The notes beneath the pieces are model-generated. The model was not told the DNA's origin. It worked only from the letters and a program-made list of their open reading frames with translations, and ran no database searches. Shown piece by piece: positions 1-5,338 of a stretch of DNA of 7,278 nt. Position numbers and translations under genes: made by a program. Every line of letters starts with the position of its first letter. The stretch's first letter is position 1. The stretch is taken from contig JAGQUL010000018.1 of assembly GCA_020438525.1 (NCBI GenBank), positions 1 to 7,278 of the forward strand. The letters run 5' to 3'. The stretch is from Thermoleophilia bacterium (GTDB taxonomy: Bacteria > Actinomycetota > Thermoleophilia > Gaiellales > SKUG01).

Positions 1-31
1 CCGCTGCTCTAACCGGCTGAGCTACACCGCC
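1..31 (-). tRNA. 5' portion of a tRNA gene, probably tRNA-Met (cut by window edge)
   Basis: Read on the minus strand from position 31, the sequence gives a 7-base acceptor strand (GGCGGTG), T8-A9, a D arm GCTC-loop-GAGC with the usual AGCCGGTTA loop, A26, and the first bases of an anticodon stem (GCGG). The window ends before the anticodon, so the identity cannot be read. From memory, the acceptor/D-arm/GCGG combination fits bacterial elongator tRNA-Met best, but other class I tRNAs are possible. That a tRNA 5' half is present is nearly certain; the amino acid is a guess. Confidence 0.85.
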
Positions 32-41
32 AAGTGCCGAC

Positions 42-47
42 ATTGTA
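42..47 (-). promoter_or_regulatory. -10 box of the partial tRNA gene
   Basis: On the minus strand this hexamer reads TACAAT, one base from the TATAAT consensus, in otherwise very GC-rich DNA. It ends 10 bases before the tRNA 5' end, which suits a short-leader tRNA promoter. I see no convincing -35 box at 16-18 bases spacing (TCCCGA at 17), so only the -10 element is called. Confidence 0.5.
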
Positions 48-189
48 GCGGAGTGCGGGGAAGATCGGGAGTCCCCGGGGGATCGCCGGATTGGGCCGGG
101 TCGGGTTCAAGCGTCGAACGGGCGGTGCCGATCATCCGGTCATGGTCGTCCCCGCTCTCATCCCGGCACTCGCGCCCGACGCCTGACGC

Positions 190-193
190 GGAG
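190..193 (+). promoter_or_regulatory. Shine-Dalgarno-like GGAG that decides the transporter start
   Basis: GGAG (within GCGGAGCG) lies 8 bases before an ATC codon at 202. No ATG, GTG or TTG in the transporter frame lies between the in-frame stop at 184-186 and the GTG at 268. The spacing is normal for a ribosome binding site and points to 202 rather than 268 as the initiation site. This is inference from position; a four-base match alone is weak. Confidence 0.4.
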
Positions 194-201
194 CGACGAC
201 C

Positions 202-1107
202 ATCCGACGCCACCCCGCATTCCTCGTCCTGGCAGGCAGCCTGCTGATCGCATGGTCGGGCATCTTCGTGCGCCTCGCCGACCTGCCCGCCACCACCAGC
301 GCGTTCCTGCGCTGCGCGTATGCGATGCCGCTGCTCGTGCTGCTCGCCTGGTGGCAGCTGCGCGCCGGCCGCGCCGCACGGCTGGATCGACGACGCGCCG
401 GCTGGGCAGCCGTGGCCGGGCTCAGCTTCGGCGCTGACCTCGTCTTCTGGCACATCTCGATCGGATCGATCGGTGCCGGCCTCGCGACCGTGCTCGGCAA
501 CACGCAGGTCGTGCTGTTCCCGCTCGGTGCGTGGATCGTGTGGCGCGAGCGTCCCGCCGCGCGACAGGTCGCGGTGTTGCCGCTGCTGGTCGTGGGGATC
601 GTGCTGATCGCCGGCGTGGTCGGCGGTGTGGCGTACGGATCAGATCCGGTGCTCGGCGCGATCACCGGCGTGCTCACCGGCGTGGCGTACTCGGGGTACC
701 TGCTCGGCCTGCGCGCCGGCGCGCCCGCCGACGGCTCGCTCCCGGTGCAGACGCTCACGATCGCCACGTTCATGGCCGGGCTCGTCGCCGCGACCTGCGC
801 GATCGCCGCGGGCACGTTCGACCCTGCGCCGAGCTGGCCCGCACACGGCTGGATGCTGCTGCTCGCATGGTCCTGCCAGGTGCTCGCATGGCTGCTGATC
901 GCCGGGTCGCTGTCGCGCGTCGCCGCAGCACGCGTGTCGATCCTGCTGCTCGTGCAGCCGGTCACGGCGCTGCTGCTCGGCGTGCTCGTGCTCGGCGAGG
1001 CACCAAGCACGGCGCAGTGGACCGGCGCGGCGCTCGTGCTCGTGGGCGTGGTGATCGGCGCCCGCGCTCCCCGACCCATCCGCCGCACGCGACGAGCCGC
1101 TACCTGA
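202..1107 (+). CDS. EamA/DMT-superfamily transporter, ten-helix
   Basis: Integral membrane protein of the drug/metabolite transporter superfamily, built as two tandem EamA halves of five helices each. Substrate cannot be inferred; family members export amino acids, metabolites or drugs. From 202 the product is 301 residues, the usual size, with hydrophobic segments near 7-24, 31-50, 66-86, 91-115, 123-142, then about 148-172, 183-203, 215-237, 245-266 and 270-287. Each half ends in the typical pattern: an NTQVVLFPLGAW helix then WRERP, and a LVQPVTALLLG helix then GEAPSTAQW. The first canonical start is GTG 268, but beginning there deletes helix 1 (residues FLVLAGSLLIAWSGIF are encoded upstream). 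An in-frame TGA at 184-186 limits extension. ATC at 202, preceded by GGAG, is the best candidate; a base error turning ATG to ATC is equally possible. The basic tail (RRTRRAAT) is probably cytoplasmic. The stop overlaps the convergent gene by 8 bp. Family is sure; start is uncertain. Confidence 0.88.
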   Translation: MRRHPAFLVLAGSLLIAWSGIFVRLADLPATTSAFLRCAYAMPLLVLLAWWQLRAGRAARLDRRRAGWAAVAGLSFGADLVFWHISIGSIGAGLATVLGNTQVVLFPLGAWIVWRERPAARQVAVLPLLVVGIVLIAGVVGGVAYGSDPVLGAITGVLTGVAYSGYLLGLRAGAPADGSLPVQTLTIATFMAGLVAATCAIAAGTFDPAPSWPAHGWMLLLAWSCQVLAWLLIAGSLSRVAAARVSILLLVQPVTALLLGVLVLGEAPSTAQWTGAALVLVGVVIGARAPRPIRRTRRAAT

Positions 1108-3190
1108 CCCGGACGTGGATCCACCAGCTGGCGACCGGCCTCCTGCCGCGCGGTGCGATCGACTGCACCCGCATCCGCCACAGGCCCGGCGCAGCGCGCC
1201 AGCGAGTCGGGAGCCGAACGTCGGTGGCACCCGATTCGCCGACCGGAACGCGCGGGCGCAGGCGCGTCACCCAGCGCCGACCGACCCGCTCCTGCATCAA
1301 CAGCACGACCCGACGAGTGCCGCTGCTCGGAACCGGCGTGGCACCCAGCCGCAGGAACAGGTGCTGCACGCGCCGGCCGTGGCGAACGCGCGACGTGCGA
1401 CATGCGAACCGCATGCTGCCGCAGCCGCGCAGCACGCGTCCGTTGTAGCCGTTGATCCGGAAGATCCGCAGCTGGAGCCGTCGGCTCGCCGCAGCAGCCG
1501 CGCCCGCTCCACCGCTGCCTGTGGGCGACCCGCTCGCCTTCGCCGGCGCTGCGGCCTGCACCGGCGCGGGCACCACGAACTGCGCTGCCGCGCTCGCGTG
1601 GTCGTTGCCGGTGTCGTCGTCCCACGTGGTCGCGCCGACCGCTGCGCTCATGCCGCGCGCACCCGGCGACGACGCCCGAACCCGCACGAGCACCTCACGC
1701 CCCGCGCCCGCCGGCAGCTGCCCGAACCGGCACCGCCCGCCGCGCGAGTCGGCACTGCACGCCGGCCCGGTGACCGACATCACGCGCAGCCCGTCACCGA
1801 GCGTGAACGCAATCGAGCCTGCGCCCGCATCATCAGGACCATCGTTCACGGCACGCACCGTGAAGGTCGTCGTCGTCTCCGTCTCGATCGATCCGCTCGG
1901 CGCCTCGACCACCGCACGCACCCTCGCCACGCGCCCCGTCACGCGATCGATCGCCGACATCCGCACGCCGCTCGCGCCGTCGCGCACGTGGTAGCCCGAC
2001 ACGATCGAGTCCTGGCCGCCGAGCGCGATCGCGTGCCTCGACCCGTAGAAGCCCGTGCTCGAGGCACCGTCGAAGTGGCGCACGCCGCCGCTGCCGAACG
2101 ACGTGTCGAGCGTGCCGTCGCGGTTCACGCGCGCGATCGCACGATGCGTGGTGCCGCCGCTGGAGTCCACGCCCGCGACCACGTACTTGCCGTCGCCCTG
2201 CACGACCATCCGCTGCCCGCGGAACGTCGACGGGAACGGACGCATCGCGCCGTCGCTCGTGCCGTCGGCGATCACCCGCGGGGTCTCGCTCACGTCCATG
2301 TACGCGAGCCCGGTCGAGGTGCCGCCACCCAGCAGCGCCACCGCGTGCGTCGCGTCGACCGCAACCACGTCGCGCGGCGCGTCGAGGTCGCCCGGCAGCA
2401 CGACGTTCGACGCCACGAAGAACTGCCCCTCGGCGCCGATCCGCCAGATGATCGGCCCGCCGACCTGGCGCTCGTCGCCCACGATGAAGTCGCCGTTCGG
2501 CATCAGCTCGATCCCGCCGAACGCGTCGTTCTCGTAGTTGTAGGGCGCGCCGAACGTGCGAAACGGCGTGCCCGCGAATGCCGGGTCGTCGTTGCCCTCC
2601 GCATCGAGCCGCCCCAGGAACAGCTGGTCGGCGAAAGGATCCACGGCGATCACGCCCGCGAACGCGATCCGACCGTCGCCCTGCACGAGCACCCGGCCGA
2701 CCTGCGGCGCGCTGCCCGGATCGGTCACGCTCACATGCACGCCGTCGCCGCCGCCGAACGTCGGGTCGAGCTGCCCGTCGGGTGTCAGTCGGCCGACCAC
2801 GATCGCGGGACGCGTCGCGTCCTCGCCGGCGAACACGATCCGACCATCCGGCTGCAGCGCGAGCGAGCGCACGAAGGTGGCGTTCGCCTGGTCCACCCGC
2901 CACGTGCCGCCGACCCCGAAGCTCGTGTCGAGCGAGCCGTCGGGCAGCAGCCGCACGATCCGGCGATCGGCCTCCACGTCGTCGAGCACCGACGCCACGA
3001 TCTTCCCGTCGGGCTGCACGACCACGTCGGTCACCGACTCCTCGCCGGTCCCGTTCGCCAGGTGCGCGCGAACGGGCGTGAAGCCGGGGAAGTCCTGGCC
3101 CGGCGAGAGCGCGTTCGCGACGGCCGGAACCATCGTGCCCGCGAGCAGCGCGGTGATGGTGGCGACGACGGTTCGGTGCACGTGCGGCAT
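1100..3190 (-). CDS. Secreted delta-60 repeat protein with DUF11-like and basic C-terminal domains
   Basis: Predicted exported beta-propeller-like protein of 696 residues; function unknown. Residues 1-27 look like a Sec signal peptide: H/R-containing start, hydrophobic core VVATITALLAGTM, cleavage after A-N-A. Residues 54-372 carry delta-60-type repeats: QPDGKI/QGDGRI-like strands near 59, 113, 170 and 331, a weaker one at 231, each followed by a partner such as LPDGSLDTSFG or NRDGTLDTSFGSGG. About 438-540 resembles DUF11/Ig-like surface modules (TFTVRAVNDGPDDAG, two Cys at 478 and 487). An Ala/Gly/Ser linker (541-569) leads to an Arg-rich domain (571-696) with Cys 590 and 597 that I do not recognise. 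No LPXTG or terminal anchor is seen, so release or ionic wall binding is likely. ATG 3190 is chosen over ATG 3259 because it starts the signal peptide and has GGGAG 8 bases upstream (3199-3203). It may share a transcript with the upstream Tyr/Pro gene, 106 bases away. Confidence 0.88.
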   Translation of the reverse strand: MPHVHRTVVATITALLAGTMVPAVANALSPGQDFPGFTPVRAHLANGTGEESVTDVVVQPDGKIVASVLDDVEADRRIVRLLPDGSLDTSFGVGGTWRVDQANATFVRSLALQPDGRIVFAGEDATRPAIVVGRLTPDGQLDPTFGGGDGVHVSVTDPGSAPQVGRVLVQGDGRIAFAGVIAVDPFADQLFLGRLDAEGNDDPAFAGTPFRTFGAPYNYENDAFGGIELMPNGDFIVGDERQVGGPIIWRIGAEGQFFVASNVVLPGDLDAPRDVVAVDATHAVALLGGGTSTGLAYMDVSETPRVIADGTSDGAMRPFPSTFRGQRMVVQGDGKYVVAGVDSSGGTTHRAIARVNRDGTLDTSFGSGGVRHFDGASSTGFYGSRHAIALGGQDSIVSGYHVRDGASGVRMSAIDRVTGRVARVRAVVEAPSGSIETETTTTFTVRAVNDGPDDAGAGSIAFTLGDGLRVMSVTGPACSADSRGGRCRFGQLPAGAGREVLVRVRASSPGARGMSAAVGATTWDDDTGNDHASAAAQFVVPAPVQAAAPAKASGSPTGSGGAGAAAAASRRLQLRIFRINGYNGRVLRGCGSMRFACRTSRVRHGRRVQHLFLRLGATPVPSSGTRRVVLLMQERVGRRWVTRLRPRVPVGESGATDVRLPTRWRAAPGLWRMRVQSIAPRGRRPVASWWIHVRVR

Positions 3191-3209
3191 GGTGGCGACT
3201 CCCTGCGTT

Positions 3210-3235
3210 CGGCTGTGGTCGCTCGACCGTAGCCG
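3210..3235. promoter_or_regulatory. 26-bp imperfect dyad in the leader of the delta-60 gene
   Basis: The arrangement is CGGCT-2 nt-GGTCG-2 nt-CGACC-2 nt-AGCCG, giving ten base pairs in two perfect 5-bp blocks around a 2-nt centre, separated by a 2x2 mismatch. It ends 6 bases upstream of the ribosome binding site of the gene starting at 3190. With only a 2-nt centre, a DNA operator for a dimeric regulator is more natural than an RNA hairpin, although an RNA stem with the central pairs open is possible. Function is inference. Confidence 0.4.
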
Positions 3236-3266
3236 GATCACGCAGGCGCGCTTGCGCACCGCTCAT

Positions 3267-3287
3267 GCGGGAGTCCGCAGACCCCGC
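3267..3287 (-). terminator. Possible hairpin terminator or attenuator after the Tyr/Pro gene
   Basis: Minus-strand RNA beginning 9 bases after the stop at 3297-3299 can form GCGGGG-TC/GA-CTCCCGC with a TGCG loop and one bulged U. No U-run follows, so it is at best a partial or Rho-aided terminator. If it works weakly, it would set the ratio of the two co-oriented genes. Confidence 0.3.
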
Positions 3288-3296
3288 TCGCTTCTC

Positions 3297-4334
3297 CTAC
3301 CAGCCGTCGCCGCTGCTCGTGCCGAAGCCCGCGTACCCCGAGTCGGGATAGCCGCCGTTGCTCGGGTAGCTGCCGCCCGTGTCGGGGTAGCCGCCCGTGT
3401 CCGGGTAGCTCGGGTAGGTCGGGTACGTCGAGCCCGAATCACCGGGGCTCGTGCCGCCCGGGTAGCCCGAGTCCGGGTAGCCCGTGTCGGGGTAGCTCGG
3501 ATACGTCGGGTACGTCGGGTAGTCCGGATAGGTCGGGTACGTGGGGTACGTCGGGTAGTCCGGGTACGTGGGGTAGGTCGGGTACGAGCCGTACCCACCC
3601 GCCGCGAGGCGCGACTCCGCGTCGGCCACGATCGACGTCTCGCTGCCGCCGTAGCGCGCCGCATCCCGGATCACGCTGCCGGCGGTGCTTGCCGACACGT
3701 GGCCGCGCAGCGCCGCCGCTGCGAGCCGCACGTCGCTGCTCGGCGACCAGTACGCCGGCGTTGCCCACTCGACGCTGTCGATCACGTCGCCGGTCTGGCT
3801 CGGCGACACGCCGTTCAGCAGCGCAGTCGCCGCGATGTAGGCCTCCTGGCTGCTCGACCACGAGTACGGCGTGGAGGAGTAGACCTCGTTGACCATCCGC
3901 GCGGCGGTGTAGGTCGAGCTGCCCGCGCTGGTCGCGGCGCTCACGACCTGCGACACGTCCGAGCTGGTCCAGCTGAACGGCGCGGCATTCTGCACGGCGT
4001 TCCACATCGAGCCGTTGCCCGGGTACGTCGGGTACGTCGGGTACGTCGGGTCGGTGGGGTACGTCGGGTAGCCCGGACCGTAGTCGTCGCCGGGGCTCGT
4101 TCCCGTTCCCGTGCCGGTGCCGGGGTTGCCGTAGTCGTCGCCGGGGCTCGTGACCCCACCGGTTCCGGTGCCCGGACCCGGGTCGTCGCCCGGGCTCGTG
4201 GAGCTCGGGTTGATGTAGCGGGTGTTGTCGGCAGGCTGCGCGTCGTCGTGGCGCAGCAGGCGTGAGATCGCCCACGCTCCCACGCCGACTCCAGCAGCAG
4301 CAAGCCCGATCTTGGCAACGGTCGAACCGTTCAT
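3297..4334 (-). CDS. Membrane-anchored Tyr/Pro-rich low-complexity protein with three 37-residue repeats
   Basis: I do not recognise the family. The product is 345 residues. Start ATG 4334 is preferred over ATG 4367 because AAGGGG lies 5 bases upstream (4340-4345). Residues 9-27 form one hydrophobic helix (IGLAAAGVGVGAWAISRLL) with no obvious cleavage site. Residues 40-88 are Gly/Pro/Thr-rich with SPGDD at 47, 63 and 80. A short Tyr-Pro-Thr tract covers 89-105. Residues 110-220 hold three tandem repeats of exactly 37 residues sharing V5, P10, W13 and S16; a degenerate fourth start follows at 221. From 251 to 283 there are 11 uninterrupted YPx triplets, then looser YPDTG/YPDSG spacers to the C-terminal DGW. 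The order suggests anchor, spacer, small repeat domain, flexible Tyr/Pro stalk. An envelope or matrix role is plausible. Arg and His directly after the helix instead of before it leave the topology open. No Cys, no catalytic motif. Confidence 0.8.
   Translation of the reverse strand: MNGSTVAKIGLAAAGVGVGAWAISRLLRHDDAQPADNTRYINPSSTSPGDDPGPGTGTGGVTSPGDDYGNPGTGTGTGTSPGDDYGPGYPTYPTDPTYPTYPTYPGNGSMWNAVQNAAPFSWTSSDVSQVVSAATSAGSSTYTAARMVNEVYSSTPYSWSSSQEAYIAATALLNGVSPSQTGDVIDSVEWATPAYWSPSSDVRLAAAALRGHVSASTAGSVIRDAARYGGSETSIVADAESRLAAGGYGSYPTYPTYPDYPTYPTYPTYPDYPTYPTYPSYPDTGYPDSGYPGGTSPGDSGSTYPTYPSYPDTGGYPDTGGSYPSNGGYPDSGYAGFGTSSGDGW
3486..3584 (-). repeat. 9-bp minisatellite (11 units) encoding YPx triplets
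   Basis: Eleven contiguous 9-bp units encode Tyr-Pro-Thr/Asp/Ser without interruption. Tyr is TAC or TAT, Pro is CCG or CCC/CCT-like, and the third residue varies, so units are similar but not identical. Gain or loss of units would keep the reading frame. Confidence 0.85.
3675..4007 (-). repeat. Three tandem 111-bp (37-residue) protein repeats
   Basis: Residues 110-146, 147-183 and 184-220 of the Tyr/Pro protein align without gaps. Shared positions include V5, P10, an aromatic at 11 or 12, W13, S/T14, S16, Ala-rich 22-25, and S31. The DNA copies are clearly diverged, so this is an old internal duplication kept by selection on the fold. Confidence 0.75.
4020..4070 (-). repeat. Short Tyr-Pro-Thr 9-bp repeat tract
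   Basis: Residues 89-105 read as YPT-type triplets with one DPT variant. It is the same 9-bp unit as the longer tract at 3486-3584 and flanks the 37-residue repeats on the other side. Confidence 0.7.
4080..4151 (-). repeat. Direct repeat in the SPGDD linker
   Basis: A perfect 21-bp direct repeat occupies 4080-4100 and 4131-4151, offset by 51 bp (17 codons), and encodes the end of two TSPGDDY segments. A third, diverged copy lies near 4181-4199. Between the two perfect copies are alternating Gly-Thr codons. Confidence 0.7.
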
Positions 4335-4474
4335 GTCGTCCCCTTGGTCACGCGTCCCTGTGTGCACGCCGGCGCAGTGCGCGCGGCCGTCCTCCGCCGG
4401 TTCTTCGGGCCCGCAGTTGCAGCTGTTCCAGCACAGGAGCGACGACGACCACCGCCCCGCAGATCGATCGGGGG

Positions 4475-4503
4475 TTTCCCTGCCGCGCTCGGCCCGCTAG
4501 GAT
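4475..4503 (+). promoter_or_regulatory. Putative promoter of tRNA-Tyr
   Basis: TAGGAT at 4498-4503 matches the TAnnnT form of actinobacterial -10 boxes and lies 12 bases before the tRNA 5' end. Seventeen bases upstream is TTTCCC (4475-4480), a poor -35 match. The -10 call is reasonable; the -35 is weak. Confidence 0.45.
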
Positions 4504-4515
4504 GCGTGGGCACCT

Positions 4516-4597
4516 GGAGGTGTGCCCGAGTGGTTAAAGGGGGCGGGCTGTAAACCCGCTGGCTATGCCTACGATGGTTCGAATCCATCCGCCTCCA
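4516..4597 (+). tRNA. tRNA-Tyr (GUA)
   Basis: Complete class II tRNA of 82 bases. Acceptor GGAGGTG pairs with CGCCTCC (one U-G pair), followed by discriminator A at 4597. The D stem is CCC/GGG. The anticodon stem GCGGG/CCCGC encloses loop CTGTAAA, giving anticodon GTA (Tyr). A long variable arm (GGC-TAT-GCC) is followed by the T arm GATGG-TTCGAAT-CCATC. CTG follows the discriminator, so CCA is not encoded and must be added by the CCA-adding enzyme. Confidence 0.97.
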
Positions 4598-4605
4598 CTG
4601 GTGAT

Positions 4606-4637
4606 CGAGGGCCCCGCGAACATGCGCGGGGCCCTCG
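4606..4637 (+). terminator. Strong 13-bp stem-loop after tRNA-Tyr
   Basis: CGAGGGCCCCGCG and its exact reverse complement flank a 6-base loop (AACATG), starting 8 bases after the tRNA. Only a broken T-run follows (TCGTTCGTTCG). This probably stops tRNA transcription and separates it from the RRF-like gene 42 bases on. Since the stem is symmetric it could also act on the opposite strand, but no minus-strand gene ends here. Confidence 0.75.
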
Positions 4638-4679
4638 TCGTTCGTTCGGCACTGTCGCGGCGCGGGTAGGCGTCCGTCC

Positions 4680-5234
4680 ATGGCATCGCACGGCATGGGA
4701 GCAACGCGCCGACGCATGGACGCGGCAATCGAAGACGCACGCAGGCGCCTCGCGGCGCTGCGCGGCGGGCGCGCGAGCACCGACATGGTCGCCGACCTGC
4801 GCATCGAGGCGTGGGGCAGCGAGCTGCCGCTCTCGCAGGTCGCACAGCTCGGCACGCAGCCGCCTCGTGGCCTTGTGGTGACGGCCCACGATCCGTCGCT
4901 CGTGCCTGCGATCGCGAAGGCGCTGTCGAACGCCGACCTGGGCGCGCAGCCGCGTACCGACGGGCCGCGGATCCGGGTGGAGCTGCCGGCCCCGACCGAC
5001 GAGCGACGGGTGCAGCTTGCACGGCAGGCAAAGGAGCTGGCCGAGCAGGCACGCGTGGCCGTGCGGCTGGCGCGGCGCGATGCGATCAACGAGCTGCGCA
5101 GGCTCCGCTCCGCCGACGAGGTGAGCGAAGGCAAGCTGCACGGTCGCAGCAAGGACCTGCAGGCGATGTGCGACGAGCACGTCGCGGCGGTCGACGAGCT
5201 GCTCGCACGAACGCTCGCCGCGATCGACGAGTGA
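4680..5234 (+). CDS. frr: Divergent ribosome recycling factor (RRF-like)
   Basis: Family role: RRF binds the post-termination ribosome in the cytoplasm and, with EF-G, splits it for another round of translation. The 184-residue product is nearly the length of E. coli RRF (185), and key motifs fall at the same numbers as I recall for that protein: LRGGRAS 27-33 (usual IRTGRAS), DLGAQP 86-91 (usual DLGLNP), DERR 107-110, and AVRLARRDA 127-135 including Arg132, known to be critical in the E. coli protein. This co-linearity supports ATG 4680; ATG 4695 would also keep the fold. Several normally firm positions differ: YYG is AWG, NxRRDA is LARRDA, and the C-terminal lysines are replaced. The gene stands alone between tRNA-Tyr and an unknown gene, with no pyrH (UMP kinase) neighbour. 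It may be the only frr in a divergent lineage or a second paralogue; family sure, role less so. Confidence 0.85.
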   Translation: MASHGMGATRRRMDAAIEDARRRLAALRGGRASTDMVADLRIEAWGSELPLSQVAQLGTQPPRGLVVTAHDPSLVPAIAKALSNADLGAQPRTDGPRIRVELPAPTDERRVQLARQAKELAEQARVAVRLARRDAINELRRLRSADEVSEGKLHGRSKDLQAMCDEHVAAVDELLARTLAAIDE

Positions 5235-5338
5235 TCGGGAACCGACGCACGGACCGGTGACGGTCGCGTAACGTTCACCATCGAACGAACTCGCGCGCAC
5301 GGACGCCGCGCACCACGATCATCGAGAGGTCACGGAAG

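Noticed and set aside
142..186. 14-codon ORF starting ATG 142, in frame with the transporter
   Set aside because: Considered as a leader peptide or as the transporter's own start, but it ends at TGA 184, has no good ribosome binding site and no control-type codon pattern.
132..1625. 497-codon open frame on the minus strand
   Set aside because: Antisense to the transporter and overlapping the delta-60 gene; composition is Arg/Ala/Ser-rich with no recognisable motif.
1115..3232. 705-codon open frame on the plus strand opposite the delta-60 gene
   Set aside because: It is an antisense shadow caused by GC-rich codons: its translation is Arg/His/Ala-rich with no domain, while the minus strand has clear delta-60 repeats, a signal peptide and a ribosome binding site.
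3403..3590. Short regular repeats resembling a CRISPR-like array
   Set aside because: The units are 9 bp, contiguous without spacers, and encode an uninterrupted Tyr-Pro-x tail inside a gene; no cas genes are present.
2556..4265. 569-codon open frame on the plus strand
   Set aside because: It spans two genes on the other strand and their gap, and its product is a run of Arg-Val-Arg repeats mirroring the YPT codons.
4344..4553. 69-codon open frame on the plus strand upstream of tRNA-Tyr
   Set aside because: It runs into the tRNA gene, has no ribosome binding site, and has a composition like random GC-rich sequence.
4516..4600. tRNA-Tyr as an attachment site of an integrated element
   Set aside because: No integrase or phage gene follows, and no second copy of the tRNA 3' end is seen in the window.
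4534..5300. Minus-strand open frames opposite the RRF-like gene
   Set aside because: They overlap the tRNA and the RRF-like gene in antisense; the plus strand has a full-length RRF match in register.
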